A program made the translations under genes and the position numbers. A stretch of 64,000 nucleotides of DNA from Apostichopus japonicus (lineage: Eukaryota; Echinodermata; Holothuroidea; Aspidochirotida; Stichopodidae): contig NC_092565.1 of NCBI RefSeq assembly GCF_037975245.1, forward strand, positions 10,970,499 to 11,034,498, written 5' to 3'. The notes beneath the pieces were generated by a model that was given only the letters and a program-made list of their open reading frames with translations, ran no database searches and had not been told where the DNA came from. This document shows, one piece after another, positions 27,701 to 42,700 of this stretch; positions within the stretch are counted from its first letter, which is position 1, and each line of letters starts with the position of its first letter.

Positions 27701-30700
27701 AAACCCTTTGGGCTCTCATATCTAAGGTTGATGACAGACATTGGCACAACAGTTCCAAATGGCAATCATGACTTACTGGTTTTTAAGGTAAAAATCATCA
27801 ATTTTTATTTTATTTTGTAAAGTAAAGATGGACACAATGTTAAATGGAAAGGAAAGAGAAATGATTGCTTCAGTGCTTCATTAAAGTGTGATACAAAAGA
27901 AGAGGAGAAATTGTAGATGTCTGAGTGTCAAGTGATTCAACAACTTATTTCATCAAATCTTTATCTTAATACCTGTGTTTCTTGGGTGATGGGGGATTGG
28001 GGGGGAGGATAATTTTCTTAATGCAAATGTTGTATCTATTGTTTTGAAGAGTTAAACAATAGGGTCCTAATGCTTTGTTCAACCTTTGTCGTATCTTCAC
28101 AGGGTGACAAGTCACAAGATCAGTCCACGGGTTACTTGGAACTCCCAAACACCAAGCAGGATCTGGAATCAGGAAATCACAGCAGTCAAAATACAAAGAA
28201 AGGATTTTACATCAATTCAAATCATGCCTTCCAAATATCGACAGTCGTCTGTTCCACAAAGCTGACACAAAATGGTATTTAAACCTTGAGATTTTTCTCT
28301 TTGGGGGTCCCCAATTTGAATGCACAGCCAACATGATACAACATGGATACCAGTGTTTAATACCAGGAGAGGGAGATGGGCTCAATCCCACTCCCCACCC
28401 CTCCTACCATTTGCTAAGCCTGCATTTGGCATGAAGTCTTTAACTCAAAGTCCAATGCACTATGTCTAGAGGAGAAACAAAAGCTTTGTTGTTACTTCCG
28501 TTTTAACATTTTGCTTATAACAGCGTCTGTTTTAGTTAGTGATTCTATCCAGGATGTGGTAAAGATGAAGGATACATTTAGCCATTATGAATATCCTGTT
28601 GAACTGGAAATGGATAAAACACATTGGAAATCTAAAGTAAATCTCTCACTTGTCGAGCATAGGCTACCATTCAAATAAGCCCTACTAATAATAAGTTGAA
28701 AATTTGAAGGAAAAAAAAATGTATCTCTAACATGTTTCAATGACTACAGAGATTTAGAGATATTTGAAAATTTTGGGAAAAATTTGCAAAAACAAAAACA
28801 AAATACAGATTAAAGAATTTTATTACTGAACTTATACAGTTCAGGATTTTATTTTTGATTTTTCTCCACTGAGTAGACAAAGTTTTACACTCATATAGTT
28901 AGTATGTGTCATCTGTACATGGCATTGACTGGAATAATATATCATCAGATATGAATTCCTTACTTGAATGGATGAATATTTCATGTGAAATCTTAAACCA
29001 GGGAGGGTCTAATCACCAGATGTGAACCTCTTTCCTGTAAAAATGGATTATTCTTTCAAATGATCTCCTTAGATCACATATCACAATGAGTTTGGTCTAA
29101 ACTGTCCTTTTTTTTAATCCCCTTAGTATTGATATTTTATTGCAATTTTGCAGTTGATCTACTGGGTCTTCTAAAGTGGAGATCTGATCAGGACCACATC
29201 AGAGAGAGTTTAGAATCGTTGATGAAGGTAGACGGTGAAGAGGTTGTTAAAGTAAGTGGTTTGCTCAAGTTTTCAAACAACACAAATTACCACCTATATG
29301 GCATATTCCAGCGGCTGAAGTTAATTGCTTGACAACATTTTCTGCATCTGTAGGTCAAAACCAAATCCTCATAACTTTTTTTGATGGTGAAGATTTGAGT
29401 TTTCAATTTTTAGTGATATTGTTTTGCAGAGTGAATGTCATCATGGCAATGTTGCTAAAAATGTGTTGGTTTCCTGTATAATAGTTAGATCAGTGGAAAA
29501 GAAAATATATGGACCCAAAAGAGTTGTATTTTGATACAAATTTAGAGTGTAGAGATAATTGACAGCTAAGCAAACAATCTTCATGTCTCATATGTCCAGC
29601 ACTAATCGATATAAAGCAGATTATGATAAGAAAGTAAAAGCATTTTTGAATACTGTGACGACAACATAGATGACCTAACATGATCCTCCTGGCATAAAGT
29701 TTGGAGAGTTTAGAGGAAAATGGCTACTTTCAATCAACCATATCTTGAGTTAGGGTCAAGTTGTTGAGAAGGGTCTTTCTACATAAGAATGTAGATAATT
29801 ACATGAAACCTTGAAGTAGCATGAGAACTATATGAAGACTGTGTTACCTACTAAAAAGACTCTACTTAACTTAATTCAATTAAACTTGTTTTTGTTGTCA
29901 AGTGGGATTTCGTTTATTTATATTTTCAGTTTTTACAAGACACCCTGGATGCACTATGTGGTATCATGGCCGAGAACCCCCAGTCTGAGGCCTACGATGA
30001 ACCTGTCTTCAATGCTCTTGTGAGTAACAGTCCATTTCTACTCCTCTGTAACATATCTGTCTGTCTAAGGGTGGGACATGATAACACACGATCTGTTAAT
30101 CACCTAACACATAAACTGTTTAAGATGTAACATGTGAAATAGAATGCAGCAATGTTTTTTTTTTTTTAATTAAAGGATTCCTTTAGGCACAAAGCTTTTC
30201 ATATTTTGATAAGTTGTAGACTTTTTGCAAACACTTCTACTATCAGTCCAGGTCTTAAGCTTAGATTCAATCAAGTTTATTAAACCACAAGGGTAATTGC
30301 ATGCTCGTATAAAACAGGATATGAGATACAAATATTAAAATATGAAAACCTTAACGTACAGTATCAAACAATTGTAAGAATATGAAAACATAAGACATTT
30401 TAAAACAGGATATGAGATACAAACATTAAAATATGAAAACCTTAACGTACAGTATCAAACAATTGTAAGAATATGAAAACATGAGACATTTTAAAACAGG
30501 ATATGAGATACAAACATTAAAATATGAAAACCTTAACGTACATTATCAAACAATTGTAAGAATATGAAAACATAAGACATTTTAAAACATGCAGTAAAAC
30601 AATATACAAAGCTCATGACAATGGCAAGAGAGTACAGTCGGAACAGAAGAAACAGCCAGACAAGATCTAACGTTGATAGTTTTCATTATAAAGTTTGATG

Positions 30701-33700
30701 CATTGTGGAATGAATGAGGAAGAATGTCGATTCGTATGAGACGGTGGTAGCCACATCCTTCCACTTCTAGGAATAACCGCTCTGTCGAAATATTGAATAC
30801 TTTTTTTTGAGCGACGGCTGAGGCTCATCAATTGAAGTGACTGGATTACCATAGTCTAATACAAAGACCTTAGGTCAGTTTCTTCTGATGCAACACAATA
30901 CTCACAGGAAACCATAAGAATTTCATAGCCTCAAGTGATTTGTTTAAATTTTAGTTTAAATTGGTCTTGGACAAATGGCGTTGAATGACGTCCAGTTGTG
31001 CTCTATTTCTTAATATGTATTAAACAGAACATGTTTTGGTAGAGTGTTTTGTTATAATTGAATGAGCAATTAATTAACATTAAGGTTTATTCCTGCAGTA
31101 AAGAAACTGACATTTATCATCAATTAAACTTAACCTTAAAGGAGCATTTTAGAGGTGATTGACCATACTTTAAAGGTGACTAATCTTATAAACCAGAATA
31201 GCCGTAAAAAGCACTCTTAGCAATTAAATCTTTACTTACCTTCTTGTACTAGGACATATAAGGACTGACATTCTGCTTAAAAGTCATCTCTTTAAAAAAC
31301 ATTTTGAAAAACTGCCATTTTAATAGAAATTGAGATATTATTCCAGTGTCTAGTTTTTAACAAGAGTTAAAATCCTTGTGTCGTAGCAGATTGTAACATA
31401 ACATAGTAACATAAATCTCTTGTCTTTGAATGTACTTGTACTTTCAAGATTCTCTTTAAAAGTTCTCTGTCAGTTTTCTCTTCATTATTTAGTTATTGTA
31501 ATTACTAATCATAAATATTTACAGTTTAACATAGTTGCCCTGCAACATGGTTTCATTTCTTGCTCTGTGATTGTAACTCGTTGTTTATTCTTTCCTTCCG
31601 GTTTCAGGTTTTCATAATTGGTTTGATAGCAGACAGGAAGTACCAGCAGTTCCGGCCTGTTTTGGACACGTACATCAGGGAACATTACAGTATAACGTTT
31701 GCAGATAGGTAAAGCTTTTGCCCCTTACCTCTCTTGTATGTGATTCAATGGTTAACGTCAACCAAACATTTTTTTGTCAAATCGTTCGAGCTTTTACTGT
31801 GAATGTTTGCTAGTTCAGTTCCGTAGTATGAGAAATCTCTGGAAATCGGCTTACCTTTGACTAGCTACCGTTAAAGTTTGGACGAAATATTGCGAGTGCA
31901 GAACACATTGATTAATTCTGTGTAACCCCAATGATCTATCGTTCTGTAGTGATCCTGGAAGTTATTTTACGACACTAAGGAACTGAATATGCTTGTGGTT
32001 ATAACCCTTCACTTAATGATAAGTGGCCACCCAACTTACAATTATAGCTCATTTTTGGATTAACTTTATTTCAATTTGCAAAATTGGTTTCAGTTGGGAA
32101 AACTCTTGATTTTCTCCAGGATAGAAAAAAATTTCCTTGACTGGCCAGGTGTCGAACCCGCAAACCTCCAAGATGCTGGTTTTCGTTGCTTCGAAGAAAT
32201 TTCTTCTTTTTTCCATTTTCATCCACTTTGACCATGGCACTGCTTGCTTTAAGTTTTTATAGTGTAAAAATTGTATGGAAACAGCCATCAAGGTTTACTT
32301 TTTTAATTTATTTTTTATTGCATATGATATGCTTATTTTTTTTGGTATGTTTTAAAAAAATCTTATTATTGCCTGGCTCATCATCCCAATCACATTCTAA
32401 TATTTTTTCCAGGAAAATGATGAAAATCCTCAAGACCTATCTAGATAATTCCAGCGACATTTCTGAAGAGGAATCGACAGCTCACGAGCCGCTTTACAAG
32501 GCCCTAAAGTCAGCGGAGTATCTTTTCAAATTTGTACTGAGATCCAGAGTTTTATTCGTTGAGTAAGTCAAGGTTTTTTTTTGCTTGAATATCACATCGA
32601 GTCGTTGACAGAATGTGCAACCCTTTTTGACTTTCATTTAAAGTTCATTCCCGGTTTGTATTTGGCTAATTTAATAATATTGTAAAAATGACAGAGTAGT
32701 GATTATAGTGGTGGTACCCAATTTAAGCATTGATTTCACATACATATCATACAGTCTTGAGTGCGCCATTTTCCACATAAACCATGCTAAAAGTAAGAGC
32801 AGGGTCTTCTTATAGAAAATAAAAGGATGAAGATTTCCTTATTGTGCTAGATATTGTAGAATATTTATATTTAATTCACTACATTTTCTACCTGTCTCGA
32901 TTCTACATTTGCACTCCACTCTAAGAATCCTACAAAAGTGTGTAACATTTAAGCCTGACCTACTTCAGGGTCAATGTACAGTTCCTCTCCCTTCCAAATG
33001 AACCATTCCTCAGGCTTACAAACTATAGTTCTAGGGTAAGTTGCAATCCCCTGGGATTTTGTTGGTTTTGCACTAGATATTGTAGAATATTCATATTCCA
33101 GTTTTACTGATATTTACAAATGAAGGGTTTTTTTTAGGGTACGGTATAAGCACTGGTTATTCATATCAATAATGTTTGCATTTCCTGATTCTGATTCCTT
33201 GTAATTGTTTGTTATTTGTTACATGCAACTCTGATCTTAAAACTTAACTTCACTGACGGTGGAGAAGTGCATGAAGATAACAAACTTAAGTCTAGCTCAT
33301 ATAATATGCAGTTTTGTATTTACAAAAATGCATTTTTCAGGTTTGAATGCACAATCATGCCTGGTCAGTTCATGCTTTTTTGCATAAATACACCTCTTTG
33401 CTTTAATTGTGGTTGATAATGACTTACATGAAAGCAAGAGCATTTATCTGCACAACTCTTTCATCAACCAATCTTTCCATTCGTCATTATTCTAGCCTGC
33501 ACGGTGAGAGCACGGGTAAACAACACTTTGAGACATCGGTGAGGGAGGTGTTCCATTCTCTCAGCTGGTTAATGACAATCACTTCTGATACAATACTCAC
33601 TTGCCAGGTCAGTGCGAGGCTCATTTTGTGATCGAGAATGTTAACACACCCTGGTTATCCCTTCGTGGATATAGAATCTCCCAATTAGTAGTCTTGTGTT

Positions 33701-36700
33701 TTTGTTCGTCTCTTCAATTTCAGAAAGTTAATAAAGTAGTCATCCCCATTTTAATATCCTGACTGTTATATTTACACCATTATTTTATGCATAACTCAAA
33801 GTAATTAACTTTACAATGGAGATGAAAATCTTTGAAGAAAAGTCAAGGAGTTGCTATGAAGGTATATCCCTACAGTTAGATCCTACAATTGCTTTAAAAT
33901 ATGATAATTATTCAAGAGGAATATGCAAATGTCAAGAATATTCAAATATACATTGTCATTCAAATTTCAGGGAGCTGCTATGAGGTACATCCCCACAGTC
34001 ATATCAGACACCATGTTTCTTTTCAGTCGAAAAGAATTAGCAGAATTACTTAAAGAGTTCATTATTAAGCTTCCACCGGACCGGCTGGTCAGACCAAAAC
34101 TCGAATGCATCAGGGATTTCGTGCACAGTGATATATTTAGGTGGCGAGGTAAGATAAATTATTGAGAATGTGGTGGGTGTTGATACGTGAAGCTGCAATT
34201 TTGCATTTTCAAAAGCTTGAACAGAAGCCTGTTCTTAATGTGTTACATTAATGTCACAATCTATAGTTCAACATATAAGAAAGTCTTGTGTTGACCACAA
34301 ATGTAGAAACCTTGCCTGAACCTACCATAATAACCTAGCAGATGTGCTTAGCCTTATTTGCAATTAGCCTAAAATTACTACTCTGTAGTAGCAGGTCTGC
34401 CTATGCTACTTTGCATACAGCCTAGAGCTACCAATATGACGTGACAGATGTGCCTAGCCTTCTTCCGTATAGCGTAGACAAAGAAGACAAATAGGCATTA
34501 TGACAATATTATAACAGATGTGCCTAGCCTACTTTGCTGATAACCTAAAACTACTAATCTGTCATTGCAGCTGTGCTTATCAAACCTACTTTACACATAG
34601 CCTATGCCATCACACTATCATACCTGTTGTGCTTAGCCCTTAGTTTGATGTATAGGGATGTAGTTTTCTTGTGAAGATTAATTCTTCTTTCACAAGAAGA
34701 TGTGAAAGCTAACAATGAACATTTTGTTTCATGCATTTGCTGTCAGTTTAATGTTCATTGCAGTTTATGGGTTTGTCACATACTCCCCCTATAAAGATTG
34801 GAGTTCATGACATTGTAAGTGTGTGAAGCAAAGTTACTTTGCTGTTTTGGTAGCATCATCCTTCCAATGAAATATCCCATCTCAATTTGAATTTCGTTGT
34901 TCCTTCTTTCCAGAATGCCGTACCATTTTGTTGCCAATGATGGCCGAACAGCTTGAGAGTCATATGTCTAAATCTGAAGAGATGTCTATGTGTGCTGATG
35001 TACTAACCGACATTCTAGATGTACTATGGCAAAAGGAGGTGGTAAGTCCTTTGTTTTTATCGTTTTTATTGTTTAATACTTTTTATAGCTTACAACACAC
35101 GGTGACATTTCTCAGCTGATGCGCACTCTTCTACAGACCGTCATTCAGTCTGCAATACAGACCCTTAATACTCTGTTGTTTATCTTTTAATACTTCTTAT
35201 AGGGTACAACACACGGTGATATTTCTCAGCTGATGCACACTCTTCTACAGACTGTCATTCAGTCTGCAATACAGTCCAATTCAGATGACAATCAACTCTT
35301 GGTAAGTTGGCGACCCTTTTCAAGATAAAGATATTTTGGAAATTTCTTGAGCTTCAAGAATTGTGCCTAGAAAACTACAAGAAGGTGACAGTAAAACTGA
35401 AGAGTCTTTCTATGACAGTTTCTGCCATTTTTATGATTATGTTCTGCTTTTCTTCTAAAGTTACAATGTGGCTTATTCTCCAGAGAAATTTTCTCAACCA
35501 CTTTCTGTTTTTTGAATGATTTACATGATATGTTTGGTTTGCTTCTCATCATAAATATGAAGCTTGTGTGACATATCACTTCTACACCAGATCACAGAGT
35601 GCCGTTACAAGGAGGCCTCAATCTCATATAGTATAGAGCTAAGAGACTCTCTTATGATGGACTATCTAGTCCTCAGAAATTCCTCAAAACCCCCCTTCTA
35701 TCATTGTTATAATATTTGTTTACCCAGGATAAATATGTGGCTTGTATGATATATCACTTCTGCACCAGATTACATAGTACCATATCCAGGAGGGCCTCAA
35801 ATTCCTTCTCATATAGTAAAGCATACAAAGAAATTATTATGAAAACATTTCTAGACTTCAGAAATCTTTCATGCTCTTCTCTCATTGTAATGACATTTCT
35901 GTTTTTGTACCCAGGGTAAATATGTGGCTTGTATGATATCACTGCTACGCCAGATGACCGAGTACCATTACCAGGAGTACCTCAACGCCTTTTCATCCAG
36001 GATGGAGCTCATAGACTTCCTCATGAAAATATTTCTGGTCTTCAGAAACTTGGTTTCCAAAAATGTCTATCCAAATGACTGGTCTGTGATGATCATGCAG
36101 GTCAACAGGTGAGTCCTGTCTTGTGATTAACCCTGTACTATAGTCTGTCGTATTAATTATCATGTGCTCTACAGTGCAGTAGACTTTCATGTGAATTGCT
36201 ACGTATGCCCTACAATGGCAGTAATAGATATAAAGAAATTAATTAGCTGCCAATTATTCAGCGCCATTATTATCTCCTCAGAACGCCATAAAAACTAGCA
36301 ACCTAAATTAATGGCAGTTGTAACATGGACTTTACAACTCAATATAATTGTTGAAGAATTGTTGAAGACAGTCTATATCTAGCATGGAAGCAATGAAAAA
36401 AAACAGTTGTCTCGGACTATTTATTGAAGTTTGTTGCTTTTGCAATTCTGTGTTTCCCACCATGTAAAGACTTTACTATTAGCTGTACTTTTTAGCACAA
36501 GCATCACAACAGAGTTTTCAAAAATTTATGTTTTTCATAGGGATCCATTGTAGCAGAATTTCCGTTAAACACTGCAGCGATTTTCCTATTCAAGTCGTAT
36601 GGACAAGATGAGCATAGTTGACATAAATGGTGCCACTAAATGGATGACTATGTAAACATAGATCATCAAAATCATTTGTTTGTGTTACAGGGCGTATGTA

Positions 36701-39700
36701 TACTGCAACTGCTCAAAACAAAAAATAATTGAAGCCCTCTAAATTGATATGTTTTCTTTTCTATTTGTTTTCACTGTTGCAGCGTTGTTTTGTTTGCCAT
36801 GAAGCAGTTTGCTAGGGTGCTTGCCAGGTCCTTTGTGACCATCGATGACTTTGAATACCAACTCTGGAATAATATCTTCCATCTGGCTGTGGCATTTGTC
36901 ACACAAGAATCCCTACAGTTGGAACAGTTTAGCCCTGGCAAGAGAAACTCCATCCTAGAAACGTGAGTTTTTTTAATTTTATATCGCAATACGCAAATGC
37001 TCATCTTTGGCTTTCCTGGAGTTTTGTTGTCTTTGCAAAGCTATGTCTCCAACCATGCAAAGACTTTACTACAAAATGTCCATTTTAATGCTAGCTTTGC
37101 AACAGACTTTTCAATATTTTGAGACACCCATATTACCATCTTTAAAAGATTGTGTGTTATTAAACTAATACCAACATGTAGTCTAGAGTCTGCAACACTT
37201 TTCAAACAGACTTTCCACCAATTGGTAGCCTAGTTGGTATTAAAGATTATAGGAGAACATTATTATTTATGGTCAAGTCATAAGACTAGCCACCAGCTGA
37301 TCACACCTTCTTTCTTTGGAAGGTGGTAGGGAAATGAGAGAAGGCAGGGGGGCGGAAGGGGTAGAAGGAAAGGGGCGGGGCATATTATTCATTTTGGTTT
37401 AAACGATGGTGAAACAAGGCAGAATATGCTCAACAATGTAAGTCATTATGTATACGTTATTCCTGTCTACCCTTTGTATGCTTGTGATGTTTCTCTTGGG
37501 TACAAGAGTTGTTTTGTTTGAGGAATAATGCCTCTAATTGTTCATATTGCATTATGCCAATCTCTTGGTCAGGCAGTTGTGAGACAAAGTAAAAGCTTCC
37601 TTTGCAATTTATGTCATGAATATTAATTCTATAAATATGTAAGCCTTTCTACCCTAAGTACATTACTGTTGTTTCTCATGTGTAGTTAGGTTTTGTTTTT
37701 TATTGGAGGAAGAATGCTTGAAAAATTTTCATATTGCATTATATAATCTCTTATGTTAACAATAGAGACGATAGTAAAACTATTTATAATAGCTTTGATA
37801 CATGTGGACTCCATCTACACTTCTTAACATTTGCTTTTCCTTTTCAGGTATAAAGATATGAGAAGGGAGGTTGCTTTTGATATTATCAGGACTATGTGGA
37901 ACTACCTTGGCAAGAATAAGATTAAATTTATACCAGGGATGGTGGGTCCATTCCTAGAGGTCACCCTGGTCCCAGAGGAAGAACTACGCAAGGAGACCAT
38001 ACCTATATTCTTTGACATGATGCAGTGTGAATACAACATCAACAAAAGCTTCAAGACGGTAGGAAACTAATAAAGCAATAGTCAGATCTTCATTACCTCC
38101 CCTTTCATCTTTGTCTGTCTGTCCGTCCATCCGTCTGTCCATCCATCGACAAACAATTTACAACATGCTTCTACTAGTACTCTCCTTCATTGATTTTGTT
38201 GAAACTTTGGTATACAAGCCCTGTTTTAAAAACAATTGGATTTTTGATGCTTGTAGTTTAATTCTCATTTCGGGGCATTTTTACATCAATGTTTCATAAT
38301 GTACTAAATGCTACACTAAAACAGATATGCAGAAATGTTGTCCAAAGTTGTTTCATAACTATTGTTGTGTAGCGGCTCATTTAGAGCATTCAGGAAATTT
38401 GAGGTCTAAGGAAATCGAGATGTCATTCTCGATCCTTGCTTGAAAATGCTTTGTGTTTCACAGGAATGAAGGGGACACGACGCATCGTTCAGAAATTTAT
38501 TCGAGATCTCTGGTATGGGAACAAGGAATTTTGTTTTCCATTTTGATATGGTCAATAACTTTATGCCATAAATAATGCAAGATTTTGGAAGCTAAATGAA
38601 AGCTGAGTGAATAAACCTGCATTTAATGGTACATTTATTTTTATGTTTTTTTTTTAGTTTGAATGTGAAATCATTACCAAGTTGGACTCTTTGGTAGAAT
38701 GCGGAGGAGGTGATGAGGAGTACAAGGTTCTCTTCAAGTCAATGTAAGGAAATGTTTATGTTCTGCTCTATAAATCTGTCTGTAGCATGTCTTCTTCAAA
38801 ATTTGGACAATCCTTTTATAAAAATTCCTTGATCTTTGAATGGCAGATAATTCTTGGTACTTGATGGCTATGGAAGGAAGGTTCTTTAAAGTATATAGCA
38901 CAATGCTAATAACATCATTTTTCATGGAGAAATAAGGAACAAGATTGTTAGAGGAAAGGAACTGTTTTGAAGACATCACACATAACCCCTATTTTTTTTC
39001 ATTTCTTGACGTAGCAATGAATTATCCTTGCAAACATAAGTTTGATTTCCAAAAACCATACAGGTCTGTTAAAGACTTTCAAATGACATAGTGGAATGTT
39101 TGTGTCTCTCCTATGAGGGTTACATTCTCTGCAACGAGAACACCCTTGAAAGTGTCAAAATTGTCTACTGCCAGTGTTTTAAAAGGGTGACCTTACATCA
39201 GGCAATTCAGTGCATTGTCAGCGATCTATGACCTATCACTGACATTCTGTCTCTGCCTGAGTCCATCATGTCCACCATTTTGAAGTCCGTGCCATTGGCC
39301 ACCCAGCCAGTGTATTCCAGTTAAGAAGTCTTGACAGGGCTTCTATCACTATTGCACTGCTTTTTAAGTTTATCTATGATATATGAATTGCTAAAAATTT
39401 GATTTATTACAAGAAAAACCCATCTGTATCCGTATAAAATTGTCAAATATATAACAAACTTTCTTTCTTGTATGTCTTTTTTTTGCAGAATTGCAGACTA
39501 TTGTCAAAAGCACCAGATTCTCCACCGAGATGGTTTGCATTTTGTGAGTCTGATCACAAAGTTGTTAGAACGACTCTTGGATTACAGGAACATTATCCAC
39601 GAAGAAAACAGAGAAAACAAGATGAGTTGCACAGTTAACTTATTGGTAAGAGGACATGCCACAATTGACTTGCCACTTTCAACTTGCCACTTTTGACATG

Positions 39701-42700
39701 CCACTAGGTTAACCATGAATAGCCAATGGTTGCTACTTCTGAACAGATAGAAAGCTATTACCAACTGCCTCCTTGGGTGTCTTTTCTAAACATGATTGTA
39801 CAAGCATAAACTAACAGAGGTCATTCTTGTGTAATAGTATAAATGGGCCTGACGTTTTGATCCTAGCAGGATCTACTTCAGAGCTGAATGACAAGTTTTC
39901 TGTTACTTGTCATTCAGCCTCTGAAGAAGATCCTGCTAGGATCGAAATGTCAGGCCCACTTTCTTTTACACATTTGCTCACACAGGTTCTTTAGTGGATA
40001 AGCAGTTTGCTAACAGTTTTTGTTTTATTTTGATAGAGGTCATTCTTACCAACTTGATCCAAAATGTGTACTTGATAAAATCATCGTAATCAAGGGCTAA
40101 CTTGACCTAAGGTTTCAGTCCCCTCTTGAGAGTTTATTCAAAATGATCGGGGATGTGAATATAGTTTAAGGAAGTCACTTCGTATCCATCTTCTTCCTAT
40201 CCTCCCATCCAGAATTTCTACAAAGAGATTGACCGACAGGATATGTACATACGGTATTTATATAAACTGCGAGATCTACACCTGGAATGTGAGAACTACA
40301 TTGAAGCAGCCTACTCTCTACAACTAAGAGCTAATAGACTGAAGGTAGGGAATTATTTCGTCACCTAGTGGTTATGAAAAGGCGATGGATTTGCGATCCT
40401 ATGATTACCAAATATGTTTACATTGTGTCCTTGGGCAAGAGACTCAAATTTTAATTGCCTCTTTTCATCCAGGTGTGTAAAATTTAGGGTGAACTGTGAG
40501 GTAATCTGTAATTTATGTAGTTGAGCATGTCAAATAATGGCTGTAGCCTATTGGATGTCCCCCAGGGGATGGATGAATTTGGTGCACGTTAGTACACTGT
40601 TTGAATTGTGCACAGTTGGGTATCTGGGTGTGAAAAGATAACAGTGAGGGAGTGACCAGGGGTTAACAGTTGTAAAGTCATGTGAGAAGGCCTTGGGGCT
40701 TTGATACAAGACTGTAAGCTGATACAACTATAAGTATAATGAAATAGGGCAGTGATTAACTAAAATATTGGAATGAATGCTTCTTTAGCCTATTTTGAAA
40801 TTTGTATATAATCTCATTTTAAGCAGCGACTTTTGTTGATTCTGATAACTTTCCTCAAGCTATTTGATACCAATAGTATATAGTAAAGTATATAGTATAT
40901 AGTTCATTGTCTTAACTTTCATGTTTCTTTTCAACTAACGAAGTCAAAGATTAGCATTTTGAAGTTTTGGAAGTTGTTTTTTGTATGCAAAGTATTATAG
41001 TGATATGGAAAAGTGTCTGGGTTATGACTGTTAAGAAATCTTAATCAACCTTCATGAATCACTCACTTATTTAGTTAACCTGATGTGATAATGTGAGAGA
41101 GTTGCTATAGTGTGATGAACTGCAGGTTTATATCTAGTACCAATCGATGAATACAGTAAAACGTTGACCAATCGCAAAGAGCTCCGTGTGTTCAAATGAC
41201 AAGAATTTTGAGGTATTCAGCTTTGGTAGTGATATAAATATATTCATATCACCATAACCTTTGTTGATTCATTTCACAAAATTATGATCTACTCATTTAA
41301 CCATTCATTATGAAGTTTTTAACTTGTTTTATGATTCATTCCAGTGGTCAGACACACCTCTACTCACCACCAACCAACAATGTCCAGATGCCAAAACTGA
41401 AAGACAGCTCAAAGAAGTTCTCTACTATGAAATTGTTGAACTCTTTGACAAAGGAAAGGTAAGTATTCATACTTCACTACTCAAGATGCTGCAGTTTTAT
41501 TTCATTTTTCTATGTTATATTTTATTGTTTACTTTTGAAAACTTTGATGAATAAAAAATTCCACTTAAATAACTTCAAATAGCCAACATTTAAGTTTGAC
41601 CATTTCAACTTTTGATTTGATTGCTGTGTCTTGAGTAAAAGTTTGCCCTTTTTTATCTTGACTGCTTGACAATCATCTACCTGAGAAGTGTAACCAAAGG
41701 GGAGTGAAGCCTTCCTATCATTCCCCCCCCCCTTCCCCCACACCCTCCACACACCATTCCACTGAATAGTTACCATTTCCATCCAATTAAAAGTCCTTTG
41801 AATATAAATCTTGGGTTAAACTATTTGTTCACAAATTTAGGTTTCTCTAGTAATCAAACGTTCAATCAAACATACCTCCTACCACCATCCTCTCCTCCCA
41901 CACCACTGCTTTGATCATTGTCATTCTTATTCAGTTCATCATGCAACCTGTTAATGTCTCATTTTGACCCTAGCTTTGGGAGAAGGGCATTATACTTTGC
42001 AAGGAGCTTGCAGAGCAGTATGAGAAAGAGACATTTGATTACATTCAGCTCGGAGAGCTTCTGACCCAACAGGCACTTCTATACAATAACATCATGAAGG
42101 TACCCCGTCCTGCCCCAGAATACTTCAAGGTCTCTTTCATTGGTCTCGGCTTTCCCACTTTTCTCAGGGTGAGTCCCATCTTTTCTATATCTCTTTATTC
42201 CTCTGTTCACGCTTCAAAATTTGGGCTATTTACTGGCTAAAATGCCATTGGACTTTGCCATTTGCCAGTAGCCGAAAATTGCAGTTGCATTTTTTTGGCC
42301 AGTAGACATTAAGAACAGTAGCACGTGATCAGTGGATTAACAATCGTCAGTCAAAGAAACGCCTGATTTCTGTTCCTATGAGCCAGTGCAGTAACTGATT
42401 TCAGCTATAATTTCAGAGAAACGTTTATGAGAACGTTATTTAGCCAGTAGATTTTGCAAGCTCTTGTATTTTTAATAAACGGCTTAAGATAAAGTGTGCA
42501 ATAATGAAAGTGCTTGATGGTATAAGCCTTGGTCTGATAAGAGTAAGTCCACGAGCCAGGATTGAATAAATATTCTCAGGGTAGTCTGTCTTATCATGAA
42601 GGTGTTTTTGTTTTTAGCATTTTAGGATGATTCTTTAATGAGACATATTTGTCTTGTTTTTTTTCTCTCTCATTAGAATAAGACATTCATCTATCGTGGC

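Noticed and set aside
32848-33095. Two copies of CTAGATATTGTAGAATATT in intron 22
   Set aside because: Short (about 25 bp) and AT-rich; too little to call an element.
35716-35919. Copy B of exon 27 as a functional alternative exon
   Set aside because: A 2-nt insertion breaks the DOCK frame and no consensus donor follows, so I call it a pseudo-exon.
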